From NCBI GenBank assembly GCA_017460845.1, contig JAFUAE010000153.1:1-32092 (forward strand): a DNA stretch of 32,092 bases, written 5' to 3'. Position 1 is the first letter of the stretch; each line of letters starts with the position of its first letter. Both the position numbers and the translations under genes were made by a program. Under the pieces are notes generated by a model that worked only from the letters and a program-made list of their open reading frames with translations, was not told the origin of the DNA and did no database searches. This DNA is from Lachnospiraceae bacterium (GTDB taxonomy: Bacteria > Bacillota > Clostridia > Lachnospirales > Lachnospiraceae). Below are positions 1-8,494 of this stretch, in pieces.

Positions 1-762
1 CGCAGATTACTCGAGCTGATCCTTGAAAAGGAAATTGAAAAAGTTGAGGTAAGTGCTGAAAAAAGTATTGTGTACAACCCTGAGTACAAAGGAGTCCGGC
101 TCGATGTTTATACCAAGGATTCAGAGAATACGCGGTACAACATAGAAATGCAGACAGCAGTGACATCTACGGAGCTGAGATCAAGATACTATCACAGCCA
201 GATGGATATGGAACTGTTGCTTTCCGGAGTCGACTATGAGAACCTTCCGGATGTGTATGTGATATTTATTTGTGATTATGATCCTCTCGGGAGAGGAAAA
301 TACAGGTATACGATAGACAGTCAGTGTAAAGAAAGTCCGGAGCATGATTATCGGGACGGGGTACACACAATCATGCTCAGTACGAAGGGAAAAAACCAGG
401 AGGATGTGCCGGAGGAACTGGTCAAGTTCCTGAAGTATGTCGGAGCAAGGCTGGAGGAATCAGAAGAGGATTTCGGAAGCGAATATGTGCGGCAGCTTCA
501 GGACGCAGTAAAACGGGTGAAGGGAGACAGGAACATGGAAGAGAGACAGCTTGTACTGGATCTTGTGATCAAGGACCATGAGAAGGCGGCAAGAAAAGAA
601 GGAATAAAGGAAGGAATAAAGGAAGGAATAAAAGAAGGTGCTGACAGGGTCAACAGACTGCATCTATGCCTAATTCAAGAAGGCAGATTTGATGATTTAA
701 AGAAGTCTGCATCAGATCCTGATTTTCAGCAACAGCTTTTTGAGAAATACGGGATAGTATGA
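1..762 (+). CDS. Rpn-family recombination-promoting nuclease / putative transposase (5' end cut by window)
   Basis: The frame is open from base 1, so the start lies outside the window. The segment around 40-150 reads EKSIVYNPEYKGVRLDVYTKD and then RYNIEMQ, the PD-(D/E)XK core typical of Rpn/PDDEXK_2 proteins: the D of LDVY and the E-x-Q of IEMQ are the expected catalytic acidic and glutamine positions. These proteins act as DNA endonucleases, often promote RecA-independent recombination, and are commonly multicopy in Clostridia. The C-terminus carries a KEGIKEGIKEG repeat encoded by three near-identical 12-bp units at 601-636, a hallmark of this family. No mobile-element ends are visible. The family call is firm from motifs; its cellular role is inferred from the family. 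Confidence 0.85.
   Translation, partial: RRLLELILEKEIEKVEVSAEKSIVYNPEYKGVRLDVYTKDSENTRYNIEMQTAVTSTELRSRYYHSQMDMELLLSGVDYENLPDVYVIFICDYDPLGRGKYRYTIDSQCKESPEHDYRDGVHTIMLSTKGKNQEDVPEELVKFLKYVGARLEESEEDFGSEYVRQLQDAVKRVKGDRNMEERQLVLDLVIKDHEKAARKEGIKEGIKEGIKEGADRVNRLHLCLIQEGRFDDLKKSASDPDFQQQLFEKYGIV
601..636 (+). repeat. Three tandem 12-bp units inside the nuclease gene
   Basis: The unit GGAATAAAGGAA occurs at 601-612 and 613-624, and with one change at 625-636. It encodes repeated Lys-Glu-Gly-Ile. An in-frame 12-bp array can change copy number by slippage without breaking the frame. Confidence 0.9.
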
Positions 763-841
763 TTTTAAGTAATACAGCTCGGACGCTTCCGGTCAGTGGC
801 GAGAAACATAAGAATGGCCTGTGCAGTTTCGGGAGGAATAT

Positions 842-1795
842 ATGGATCTCAAATCACTTGAATATTTCATAGTAGTCGCGAAGGAACTCAACATTTCCCG
901 TGCGGCGGAGATACTTAATATCAGCCAGCCGCCGCTGAGCACCAGGATGAGGCATCTCGAGGAGGAATTGGAGACGACGCTGTTTATCCGGAAGAAAACA
1001 GGACTTGCTCTGACGCCTTCCGGTGCAGTGCTTTACCGTCGCGCCAGACAAATCATTGAACTGACGCAGCATACCCGCGAGGAAGTTCTGAATTATGAAA
1101 ATGCACTCAGCGGCAATCTGAGACTGAGCACAGTGGAGGGGCGTGCTCCATTTCTGCTTGCGCGTTATATCGCCGGTTTTAAAGAGGAATTTCCTCTTGT
1201 GACATATACGATCCGCACCGGAGGCAGCGATGATATTCTCGATCAGCTGCGCCATCACCTGATAGATCTGGCAGTGATTGCTGCTCCGTTTGATCAGGAA
1301 CAGCTTCAGGGAATATCCCTCGGAAAACAGCCGTGGGTCGCGATGATTCCGCGGCAGCATCCGCTTGCGGCGAGAGAAGGCAGCAGGATTTCTCTTTCAG
1401 ATCTGGCCGGGGAGTGCCTGATCGTTCCGGAACGCCCGTCAAGAGTCCGCGCAATCGAGCAGTGGTTTGAAGAGAATGGAATCAATCCATCGATCATCTG
1501 CAGAACTCCAAATTATCTCAATGCGATCGCACTCGCAGAGCAGAATGTCGGAATCTGTATTTTTCCGCAGTCAACGTACACACCAAACCCACATATTGTT
1601 TCGAGGCTGATCGATGATCCTCCCAAAATTGCAGAATATTTTCTGGTATGGCAAAAAGATGAGACGCTTTCGGAGCTCTCGGAATCCTTCCTTGAGTATG
1701 TGGAGGATTATATAGCGGAGGGCGGACAGCATACGGGACGATCTCTAATTCAGGAGGAAGAATTCGACATTCCGGAGGATGCGGAGCTGCTCTGA
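842..1795 (+). CDS. LysR-family transcriptional regulator
   Basis: A 317-residue protein with the LysR plan. A winged helix-turn-helix spans about residues 1-60 (MDLKSLEYFIVVAKELNIS, then RAAEILNISQPPLSTRMRHL), followed by a linker helix and a two-lobe periplasmic-binding-like effector domain from about residue 88. I chose ATG 842 because a GGGAGGA ribosome site sits 6 bases upstream; an in-frame GTG at 821 overlaps that site and is less likely. The protein is a cytoplasmic DNA-binding activator or repressor responding to an unknown small molecule. LysR targets are often divergent neighbours, but here the upstream gene points the same way, so no target can be named. The extra acidic C-terminal tail of about 25 residues is not typical of the family. 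Confidence 0.93.
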   Translation: MDLKSLEYFIVVAKELNISRAAEILNISQPPLSTRMRHLEEELETTLFIRKKTGLALTPSGAVLYRRARQIIELTQHTREEVLNYENALSGNLRLSTVEGRAPFLLARYIAGFKEEFPLVTYTIRTGGSDDILDQLRHHLIDLAVIAAPFDQEQLQGISLGKQPWVAMIPRQHPLAAREGSRISLSDLAGECLIVPERPSRVRAIEQWFEENGINPSIICRTPNYLNAIALAEQNVGICIFPQSTYTPNPHIVSRLIDDPPKIAEYFLVWQKDETLSELSESFLEYVEDYIAEGGQHTGRSLIQEEEFDIPEDAELL

Positions 1796-1944
1796 TTACT
1801 GAAAATAGTTCTATTTATTATCCATATCGAAATCGTATGGATAAACCATACATTTGCATATTTTACAAATATCTTCTTCAGCGCTAAGATGGCATCAGAA
1901 AGAAACTTAAATACCTGATACATATAAGAAAGAAGGTAAGTGAA

Positions 1945-2019
1945 ATGAAGAAAATGCTGATGTATCTGGAAGAACTGCTTGAAGAATATTACGCTGAGTT
2001 TGAACACGGCTGTAAATAA
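1945..2019 (+). CDS. Possible 24-residue small protein
   Basis: A short frame encodes MKKMLMYLEELLEEYYAEF plus HGCK, preceded by AGAAGG about 8 bases upstream. The peptide is predicted to be an amphipathic, acidic helix ending near a single Cys. It lies 150 bp after the LysR gene and 60 bp before a strong terminator, which suggests a small transcript of its own or a tail of the LysR message. I do not recognise it. Codon use looks normal, but a frame this short could occur by chance. Confidence 0.4.
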   Translation: MKKMLMYLEELLEEYYAEFEHGCK

Positions 2020-2080
2020 TCAGGATCAGAAATCTGCCTTTGTGAGATCCCCTTTAAAAAAGTGAATACTGATACCATTC

Positions 2081-2130
2081 AAAAAATGCTTTGCTCCGTA
2101 TGTCAGAATGAGGGCAAAGCATTTTTTGTT
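2081..2130. terminator. Bidirectional intrinsic terminator
   Basis: AAAAAATGCTTTGC at 2081-2094 pairs with GCAAAGCATTTTTT at 2114-2127. The A-run before and T-run after let it work on both strands. It closes the LysR/small-ORF unit before the next gene pair. Confidence 0.85.
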
Positions 2131-2235
2131 GGATAATCATTAAGTGCATGCTAAGATAAAGCTGGTGCACAGCTTAGATGCTGCGGCGCAGTGCGCTTAC
2201 GATTATGCCGGCACATAAGAATGGAGATGGGATTC

Positions 2236-2493
2236 ATGGCACTTTTCGGATCAAATAACGAACACAGCAAAGCGGTCAGAACGGAAAACTGGGCCTCTGA
2301 GCACGGCCTTTCCGGGCTGAAACCGGAATACAGGGAAATGCTGAGCCCGATCATGGAAATCGAGACGGACATTTTTCAAAAAAAGATTGAAGGAGCAAAG
2401 CCTGAGGCCATCAGCCAGGAATATCTGGATATCATTAAGGAACAGAACTGGATGATCATCCGCCTGCTGAATGATCTGGTTCAAAAGGGTTAA
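2236..2493 (+). CDS. Small hypothetical protein (85 residues)
   Basis: A soluble, mildly acidic protein starting MALFGSNNEHSKAVRTEN. ATG 2236 is preferred because GGAGATGGGA lies just upstream; the frame continues further 5' without a good ribosome site. Secondary structure is probably mostly helical, with no signal peptide, membrane segment or cysteine motif. It lies 14 bp before the next small gene and is probably co-transcribed with it. I do not recognise the family and assign no function. Confidence 0.7.
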   Translation: MALFGSNNEHSKAVRTENWASEHGLSGLKPEYREMLSPIMEIETDIFQKKIEGAKPEAISQEYLDIIKEQNWMIIRLLNDLVQKG

Positions 2494-2507
2494 AAGACGG
2501 CTGTAAT

Positions 2508-2810
2508 ATGGAGTTTCAATTCAGCGAACGTCTGAAAAACTATATTCAGAAAACCGGAAAACAGTTTATTCTGGTCGAGGTCGTAACCGCGGATACCTCC
2601 GATATAGAGATATCCGAAATAGCGGTGCGTTTTGTCAGCCGGAGGATAGCGGATCACTATATCCGGGACAGACATTTTATTGAGAAACAGACGGAAGTCT
2701 GTTCACTTCTGCTGCCCCGTTATCCGCTTCGGTATGCAGATATGGTTGAACTGGACTTGAGGTCGTTTCTCTTTATTCATCTTCTGAAGCAGAAGGGGAT
2801 GAGCATTTGA
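2508..2810 (+). CDS. Small hypothetical protein, possibly a cysteine-poor HesB/IscA-like fold
   Basis: A 100-residue protein beginning MEFQFSERLKNYIQKTGKQF and containing one cysteine. The order of elements (an N-terminal helix ending in a K-x-G turn, a hydrophobic strand, a middle strand pair and a closing D-L-R-x-F-L-F helix) recalls HesB/IscA-like or CC/Se-motif small proteins. The conserved cysteines of those families are absent, so a metal or Fe-S role would not follow. This is a weak fold impression, not an identification. The gene is 14 bp after its neighbour and is followed by a strong terminator, so the two form a two-gene unit. Confidence 0.65.
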   Translation: MEFQFSERLKNYIQKTGKQFILVEVVTADTSDIEISEIAVRFVSRRIADHYIRDRHFIEKQTEVCSLLLPRYPLRYADMVELDLRSFLFIHLLKQKGMSI

Positions 2811-2822
2811 ATGAAACATAAT

Positions 2823-2850
2823 AAAAAGGACACCCGACGGGTGTCCTTTT
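2823..2850. terminator. Bidirectional intrinsic terminator between small genes and tRNA-Gly
   Basis: GGACACCC at 2828-2835 pairs with GGGTGTCC at 2839-2846 around a 3-base loop, flanked by an A-run and a T-run. It ends the upstream plus-strand pair and also follows the 3' end of the minus-strand tRNA-Gly by a single base. Confidence 0.9.
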
Positions 2851-2851
2851 C

Positions 2852-2922
2852 AGCGGATAACGGGAGTCGAACCCGCCTCTCAAGCTTGGGAAGCTTGCAT
2901 ACTACCGATGTACTATATCCGC
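2852..2922 (-). tRNA. tRNA-Gly (anticodon CCC)
   Basis: On the minus strand the acceptor GCGGATA pairs with TATCCGC, with discriminator T. The anticodon stem CAAGC/GCTTG holds loop TTCCCAA, giving anticodon CCC. The T arm GGCGGGTTCGACTCCCG is intact. The length is 71 nt with no encoded CCA. It reads straight into the bidirectional terminator. Confidence 0.95.
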
Positions 2923-3110
2923 ATAATGGGTTTTTGTCCTGCTTTGTCCCACCTTGCGAAAGTGGACAAAAATCCTTATTTTTAGCCATTCATATCAGTT
3001 GGATGACCTTCATTAAGCTTCCTCATTATATCATCGTTTTTTGCCTTTGAAAAGCCCAATTTGATGTAAAAAAGGTTGGTCTTAAACAGTTTGAGATAAA
3101 CAGAATTTAA
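2923..3110. other. Intergenic stretch between tRNA-Gly and the amidohydrolase gene
   Basis: No gene is supported here. It holds an imperfect hairpin at about 2940-2975 (TTTGT-CCAC against GTGG-ACAAA, one bulge) just upstream of the tRNA start. I see no confident promoter for the tRNA. Confidence 0.4.
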
Positions 3111-3164
3111 TAAAAAGTACCAGGACTATCCCCCTAGACAGTCGGGGATAGTCCTGCCTTTTTA
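3111..3164. terminator. Intrinsic terminator of the amidohydrolase gene
   Basis: AGGACTATCCCC at 3122-3133 pairs perfectly with GGGGATAGTCCT at 3144-3155 (12 bp, 10-base loop). On the minus strand the hairpin is followed by a T-run (3111-3117) and lies 13 bp past the stop codon. The plus strand also has a T-run, so it may work both ways. Confidence 0.9.
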
Positions 3165-3167
3165 CTA

Positions 3168-4823
3168 TTAGTTAAGCTTTCTGCCGCCGAAATACACTTC
3201 CTTCGGCTTGTTATGGCTGAAGCCTTCGTGCTCTGCCGTGAGCAGGTCGTTGTCAAAAATCAAAAAGTCAGCATCCTTGGAGACCTCGATAGAGCCCTTG
3301 GAGGCCTCGATGCCAAGCTGCTTTGCACCATTGATGGTATATCCCAGGATCATTTCTTCGATGCTCATTCTTTCGTCGGCAGGGGGAAGCACAGCTTCGG
3401 TCCGATTGTATTCTTGAATAAGTGTTTTTTCGGTTCTCAGACGAGTCATCCCGACTTCCATGCCAAGGTAGGGATTCCAGGTCACCAGGTCACCATAAGC
3501 AATATTATCGCTGGACCAGGAAACCGTTGCTCCGCTGTCCCAAACCGTTTTACAACGGAAACCTTTCATGGCGCGTTCTTCGCCAAGCCAGGAACTTGCA
3601 ACGCGGGGGTCACCGGCGTGCCACCAGGGCGTATAATTTGCAAAAACGCCAAGTTCGGCAAAACGGTTAAGATCAGCATCATCCTGAATCTCCAGATGTG
3701 CGCAGGTAACCCTTACATGGAGTTTGTCTCCAAGCTCCTTTCTGGCAAGCTCTACGCCATCCAATACCACACGGGAAGCGCGTTCGCCAACGGTGTGAAG
3801 GTGAAGATCCAAATTGGCCTCATTGAGCTGCTTCAGAAGATTTGCAGTCTCCTCGGCGGATAAAGCGGTAGATCCCGTCGTATGGGTATCTGCATAGGGT
3901 GTTACCATTGCAGCGGTATGGATCTTCTGTGTACCGTCCTGGAAGATCTTCAAGGTGTGGATTTTCACATGCTCTGTATTGTACTCATTTCGAAAACGCT
4001 TGAGCTCCTTTAAGCCCTCCTCAGCTTCCCGGTGTGAAGCGATAACATAACAACCGTCAATATAAACGGGCAGTTTCCCCTGCTTATCCAGCTCGCACAG
4101 GCGCTTGTAGACCCGTTCATGAAAAGCCGGGAAACCCGGAATACCTGCATCAAAGACGCCGGATACGCCGGCGCTTACGGAAAAATCTATCCAGCGCTGC
4201 AGTGCAGCATCGATCTGCTCATCGGAAAGCCCCATTGCACTGTCAAGTATAATTGGAACTTCCGTCGAGCCCTCATACATATTTCCGGTCACATGACCGT
4301 CTTTTCTTACATAATAGGCAAGTCCCGGCACAGGGTCCGGTGTGTCGTCGTTGATTCCATGTCTTTCAAGCAGCTTTGAATTAACCCATATACTATGGCA
4401 TTCAGCTTCCTGTATCTGTAGTTCGGCATCCGGGCAGATAGCATCAAGATCCTCCTTATAGAAATCGTCTCCGTTCAGGAATTTTTTCTCCATAAGAAAT
4501 CTGTAACGCTCCTCACCGGGATTCTTTATTATATAGGCAGACATAATGTCCAGTGCTTCCTGTTTACCGTTGCATTCAATGCGCATCCCCATATCCGCAT
4601 ACTCAAAGCCGACCGGCATGGTGACATGGACATGACTGTCGATAATGCCGGGCATGATAAACCTGCCGCCGAGGTCCGTAACTTCTCCCTCATAGGCCGA
4701 AACTCCATCTTCATCACCCACATAAATGAATTTGCCATCCTTTATTGCAAGGGCTGTTGCCAGCGGCAAATCTGCGTTGGATGTGAAAATCTTCGCATTT
4801 TTAATAATCTTATCTGCCTTCAT
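3168..4823 (-). CDS. YtcJ-like metal-dependent amidohydrolase
   Basis: A 551-residue cytoplasmic enzyme of the amidohydrolase_3 (YtcJ-like) group. A small beta domain (residues 1-55) leads into the metal site H64-x-H66 in the segment IDSHVHVTMP. Other likely ligands are the His pair in LDLHLHTVGERA and the His of CAHLEIQ. The late Asp in WSSDNIAYGD fits the catalytic aspartate. YtcJ relatives hydrolyse C-N bonds of amides or cyclic substrates, but the substrate cannot be read from sequence. The ATG is preceded by AAGGAGC. The gene diverges from a MATE transporter and a sodium symporter across a shared promoter region, which suggests a common inducer and a role in processing a transported compound. 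The family is secure; the pathway is inference. Confidence 0.92.
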   Translation of the reverse strand: MKADKIIKNAKIFTSNADLPLATALAIKDGKFIYVGDEDGVSAYEGEVTDLGGRFIMPGIIDSHVHVTMPVGFEYADMGMRIECNGKQEALDIMSAYIIKNPGEERYRFLMEKKFLNGDDFYKEDLDAICPDAELQIQEAECHSIWVNSKLLERHGINDDTPDPVPGLAYYVRKDGHVTGNMYEGSTEVPIILDSAMGLSDEQIDAALQRWIDFSVSAGVSGVFDAGIPGFPAFHERVYKRLCELDKQGKLPVYIDGCYVIASHREAEEGLKELKRFRNEYNTEHVKIHTLKIFQDGTQKIHTAAMVTPYADTHTTGSTALSAEETANLLKQLNEANLDLHLHTVGERASRVVLDGVELARKELGDKLHVRVTCAHLEIQDDADLNRFAELGVFANYTPWWHAGDPRVASSWLGEERAMKGFRCKTVWDSGATVSWSSDNIAYGDLVTWNPYLGMEVGMTRLRTEKTLIQEYNRTEAVLPPADERMSIEEMILGYTINGAKQLGIEASKGSIEVSKDADFLIFDNDLLTAEHEGFSHNKPKEVYFGGRKLN

Positions 4824-4922
4824 ATCGCGCTCCTTTCGCTATTTGCTGAGCCTTGTAGATTTCCGCCCGGCAGGGAGCCGGGTAAAACTCCCGCTGCAGG
4901 TTTTTCAATGGATTCCTTTATG

Positions 4923-4951
4923 ATTTTACGGTATTCTGCACAGTCAGTCAA
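4923..4951 (-). promoter_or_regulatory. Promoter of the amidohydrolase gene
   Basis: On the minus strand, TTGACT (4946-4951) and TAAAAT (4923-4928) are separated by exactly 17 bp. The expected start is near 4916, about 90 bp upstream of the ATG. Confidence 0.75.
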
Positions 4952-4976
4952 CGAGAGGAAGATCTATCTATCAGAT

Positions 4977-5005
4977 TTGACCCATGGACGGACTCTGCGT
5001 ATAAT
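4977..5005 (+). promoter_or_regulatory. Promoter of the MATE-symporter unit
   Basis: TTGACC (4977-4982) and a perfect TATAAT (5000-5005) have 17-bp spacing. It is divergent from the amidohydrolase promoter, and the two -35 boxes are only 25 bp apart. A regulator bound between them could control both directions. Confidence 0.78.
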
Positions 5006-5100
5006 GACAATGGAAAAAGAAAGGTTTGACTGTGATCTGTACCGCTATCTGGACCAGAGGCTATGAATTGTGTTTGGGATTGTCAGTATTAGGTAACCAC

Positions 5101-6861
5101 ATGAATTATTACGGGATAGAAGACTCGACGAAACCCTATATCATTCTAAAAAAATATCATTCCATTCTGATGTCATCCATAGTGGTTGAATCAGTTGCTT
5201 TTCTGGCCTCTCTTACCGATTCCCTTGTAGCGGGTAATATTGTCGATGCCGATGCTTTTGCAGCCGTCGGCCTTCTGATGCCATTTTTCTTTCTCTCTTC
5301 TTTTCTGGCTGCGGTCATAAACGCCGGTACTTTGCTGAATTATAATAATCAGGCCGGTGCATTCAGGCAGCGTCGTGCCCATGAATACTTCAGTCAGGGT
5401 ATCTATCTGTCGGTCATGGCAGGTCTGGCCTTTTTTGTGGTTATGCTGTTCTGCAAGGGAATGATCTTCAAGGGATTAAGTGTGCCTTCCGGTATGGAGC
5501 AGTATCTTTATGATTATTATAACATCATCGTCTTTTATTTCCTCATGTATCCGACCGCCTGCCTCCTTGGTAATATCGTGATCGCAGATGGAGGGGAAAA
5601 ACTCTCCCTTGCGGTTAATCTGATCCAGATCATTGTAAATATTCTGCTTTCTCTGATCCTGTCCCATAGGATGGGGGTAAAGGGGATTGCCCTGGCGACC
5701 GTGATCAGCACCATGCTTTCGATCCTTTTGATCCTGCCCTGGTTCTTCAGCGGAAGGAACACCCTTCGGCTGCTTTTGTATATGAGCCCCGGAGACTGTC
5801 TGGATATCACCCGCCGGGGCAGTGTCAGGGCTTCCACGCTTGTTCTGATGGCTGTGGCGACCTATATATTGAATGCCTATGTATCTGCTTCCTTTGACAG
5901 CCAGGTCCTGCAGATCCTGATTCTCCAGGAAAAAATCATAAGTCTGTCCTCTGTTTTTCTGGGACTGTCTATGGCTGTTCAGCCGCTGATTGCTACCCTT
6001 AAGGGGGAGAAGAATACAAAGGCTGCAAGGATTCTTATCAGACGGGCCAGTCTGGTCATGCTTTTTTCAGGAGGTCTGATTACGGTTTCTCTGATGCTGT
6101 TTGCAGGGCCTTTTGTCCGTGCTTTCGGTATAAGTGGTCGTGCCCAGGTGCTTAGCGGTATATTTGCTGTACGTATTACCGCAGCAACGCTTATATGCCC
6201 GGCCCTTTTGGTATTCTTCTTTTATTATTACTATTTAATAGACCATTACCGGCTGGCTCTTGTGATCTGCTTCATCAAAGATTTATTATCAACTGTGGGA
6301 CTGACGATCCTGCTGGCTATGCTTTTTAAAAAGCCGGAGGCCATCTGGCTGGGACTGGCCTTTGCTCCTGTTTTGTCCCTGCTGGTCTGCTCGGCCATCG
6401 TTTGGTTCCATTACGGCAGAAAACTGTTTCCCTGGCTGATTCCCGGGGACAGAGATAAGCGTATCTTCATATACTCCTTTATGCTAGATGAAAAGCAGTC
6501 CGTTGCCCTGTCCGAAAAGACAGCATATATCCTTAAGAAGGAGGGATACCCGCAAAGACTGCAGAACCTGGCAGCTTTTTATGTGGAAGAGATGCTCATG
6601 CTGGTCAGGGAAAAAAACGGAAGCAGCCCGGTCCTTGTGGAGTGTACGCTGATCCTTAATGAGGAGGATGTCAGGCTGATCCTTCGTGATTCCGGTCAGA
6701 TTTTTAACCTTGCAGAGGAAGATGCCCTGCCGGCTTCCTTCCGGCAGTATGTTGTTGCCAATATGATATCCGTACTGGAAAGCAAGGCCTATCTGGTTAA
6801 CACCGGTTATAACAGGCATGAATTTGTTTTCAGCAATCGGCTGATAAATAGCAGAAAATGA
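5101..6861 (+). CDS. MATE-family transporter fused to a C-terminal RsbW-like (degenerate HATPase) domain
   Basis: About 586 residues from the preferred ATG 5101. The open frame extends to a TTG at 5026, but those extra residues do not resemble MATE N-termini and the promoter's start point is near 5012. Residues from about 15 to 445 contain some twelve hydrophobic helices in the MATE plan, with the two-bundle break in the middle. MATE proteins export organic cations, drugs or metabolites using sodium or proton gradients. The last 120 or so residues are soluble and recall an anti-sigma-factor-type ATPase fold: an N-box-like helix VEEMLMLVREKNG, and ILRDSG at the position of the G1 box. The N-box asparagine is missing, so ATP binding is doubtful. 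The start has only a weak AGG site. It is followed by a symporter gene 88 bp downstream. Confidence 0.88.
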   Translation: MNYYGIEDSTKPYIILKKYHSILMSSIVVESVAFLASLTDSLVAGNIVDADAFAAVGLLMPFFFLSSFLAAVINAGTLLNYNNQAGAFRQRRAHEYFSQGIYLSVMAGLAFFVVMLFCKGMIFKGLSVPSGMEQYLYDYYNIIVFYFLMYPTACLLGNIVIADGGEKLSLAVNLIQIIVNILLSLILSHRMGVKGIALATVISTMLSILLILPWFFSGRNTLRLLLYMSPGDCLDITRRGSVRASTLVLMAVATYILNAYVSASFDSQVLQILILQEKIISLSSVFLGLSMAVQPLIATLKGEKNTKAARILIRRASLVMLFSGGLITVSLMLFAGPFVRAFGISGRAQVLSGIFAVRITAATLICPALLVFFFYYYYLIDHYRLALVICFIKDLLSTVGLTILLAMLFKKPEAIWLGLAFAPVLSLLVCSAIVWFHYGRKLFPWLIPGDRDKRIFIYSFMLDEKQSVALSEKTAYILKKEGYPQRLQNLAAFYVEEMLMLVREKNGSSPVLVECTLILNEEDVRLILRDSGQIFNLAEEDALPASFRQYVVANMISVLESKAYLVNTGYNRHEFVFSNRLINSRK

Positions 6862-6949
6862 TCGAGGATAAAAACAGAAGTCTGGCAGCTTGTTCCTCTG
6901 TAAGCAGTCGTGCTTTTAGGAATCGGCAACCTAAGCAGGAGAAAGAGCT

Positions 6950-8344
6950 ATGAGTATCTTAGATGGGTTAACTATTATTCTGATTCTGGCAGCTATGTCT
7001 TTTGTCAGTTTCAGGGCAGCGAAGAAGTCGGTAACTACGGACGATTATTTTACGGCACACAGAAACCTGAACAGGATACAGGCGGGCTTCAGCATGGCTG
7101 CCACGGATATCGGAGGCAATTCTGTAGCTGGTGCAGTTGCCTTTGCCTATGGGACCGGTCTTGGGGGTGTCTGGTACAACTGGAGCGCTGTCATACCTCT
7201 GCTTATTCTGGCTTTTATTCTTGCGAGACAGATCCGGAGCTTCAATGTTAATTCAGTTCCGGAATTGCTCGGGAAGCGTTATAATGAAGCATCGCGTCTT
7301 TTAGCCACGATCACTCAGCTGCTGGCTATGGGGGTCAGCCTCGGAGGACAGTTTACTGTTGCTGCCACAACGATAACAACGATCTTTGGACTCAGCCATC
7401 CTGTGGCCGTTATGATTTCCGTCGCACTCTTGCTCATGCTTACTGTGCGTGGGGGATTGCTGGCGGTTGTAAATAGTGATCGAGTGATGTTCCTGATCAT
7501 CTGCTTAAGCGTGGTTATCGCGATACCGGTATGTATGTCAGCTGGAAACGGATGGGAAAACATATCGCAATCACTGCCCGATGAATATCTGGATATAAGT
7601 TCTCAGGGAATTCTCCTGCCACTATCACTTGGACTACTGTTCATGTTCGACTACGCTACTCAGCAGAGCTATCTTCAGAGAGTATTCTCGGCAAAGGATG
7701 TATCAACGGCAAAATTCGCCTATATATTCACCGGGTTCGTGTATATCGTTTTCGGCCTTGCCGTTGCTTTTCTTGGAGTTCTGGCATATGTGCTTTTACC
7801 GGATCTCAATGACAATAAGCTGGCATATGCGACGATGATAAAGGAATACATGCCCGTTGGAGTTAAAGGACTGGTGCTTGGAGGATTATTTGCCGCTGCC
7901 ATGTCCTCGGCCGACTCCAAGATCATAGCCGCATCATTCCTGTTTATAAATGATATTTATAAACCATATATCAGGAAAGGCAGGGCAATATCAGACAGGA
8001 GACTTTTGAGGATATCGCGGCTCACAACTGCATGTATCTGTATTATAGGAATAGTGGTATCCATGGTATCCAATAGTTTCATTCAAATAATGTACACTGT
8101 GGGACTGTCTTACGGCACAGCAGTTTTCATTCCCATGTTTGCGGCAATTTACTGGAAACGGGGAACTGCTGCAGGAGCACTGACAAGCATGGTTTCATCC
8201 ATTGTCATTGGTCTTTATTTTGAATACCATGTGTACGGCAAAGTCTGCGGGCTGATCGGAATGATCCCTTCTAATTTGGTAGCTGTCGCCGTATCATTGA
8301 TATCATTTGTAGTCGTCAGTCTTCTGACAAAAGAGAAGCAATAG
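6950..8344 (+). CDS. Sodium:solute symporter (SSS family)
   Basis: A 464-residue membrane protein with about thirteen hydrophobic helices. The early segment SVTTDDYFTAHRNLN, then GFSMAATDIGGNSVAG, matches the SSS family's TM1 region, where sodium and substrate bind. A later GLFAAAMSSADSKI corresponds to the conserved TM8 sodium-site segment with its Ser residues. These carriers import sugars, amino acids, vitamins or organic acids with sodium; the substrate is not predictable here. The start is set by CAGGAGAAAGAGCT before the ATG. It lies 88 bp after the MATE gene with no terminator between them, so both are probably read from the 4977 promoter. The pairing with a hydrolase and an exporter hints at an uptake-processing-export module. 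Confidence 0.93.
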   Translation: MSILDGLTIILILAAMSFVSFRAAKKSVTTDDYFTAHRNLNRIQAGFSMAATDIGGNSVAGAVAFAYGTGLGGVWYNWSAVIPLLILAFILARQIRSFNVNSVPELLGKRYNEASRLLATITQLLAMGVSLGGQFTVAATTITTIFGLSHPVAVMISVALLLMLTVRGGLLAVVNSDRVMFLIICLSVVIAIPVCMSAGNGWENISQSLPDEYLDISSQGILLPLSLGLLFMFDYATQQSYLQRVFSAKDVSTAKFAYIFTGFVYIVFGLAVAFLGVLAYVLLPDLNDNKLAYATMIKEYMPVGVKGLVLGGLFAAAMSSADSKIIAASFLFINDIYKPYIRKGRAISDRRLLRISRLTTACICIIGIVVSMVSNSFIQIMYTVGLSYGTAVFIPMFAAIYWKRGTAAGALTSMVSSIVIGLYFEYHVYGKVCGLIGMIPSNLVAVAVSLISFVVVSLLTKEKQ

Positions 8345-8452
8345 GATGACTAGGTCTGAACACTTGAGATACATAATAATTAGTTGTAGAAATTGACGGA
8401 AACATTGATAGAATCTTCGGCAAATTTGAAAACGGCGGATTGGGAGGAAACG

Positions 8453-8481
8453 TTGACAAAGGTGTGCAGGCGTTCTAAAAT
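8453..8481 (+). promoter_or_regulatory. Promoter of the lysine-riboswitch transcript
   Basis: A perfect TTGACA (8453-8458) and TAAAAT (8476-8481) are spaced 17 bp apart. The expected start, near 8488, is about 14 bases before the conserved riboswitch core, exactly where an L-box leader should begin. Confidence 0.85.
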
Positions 8482-8494
8482 AACTTCCGATATA

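Noticed and set aside
601..636. Tandem repeats as a possible CRISPR or satellite
   Set aside because: The units are 12 bp, contiguous, in frame and encode the KEGI tail common in this nuclease family.
821..841. GTG 821 as start of the LysR gene
   Set aside because: The Shine-Dalgarno lies after it, immediately before ATG 842, where the standard LysR N-terminus begins.
2811..3050. A 79-residue plus-strand open frame downstream of the small genes
   Set aside because: It runs through a terminator and antisense to tRNA-Gly, so it is not a gene.
5026..5100. TTG 5026 as start of the MATE gene
   Set aside because: It lies about 14 bases from the expected transcript start, has no properly spaced ribosome site, and adds 25 residues unlike MATE N-termini.
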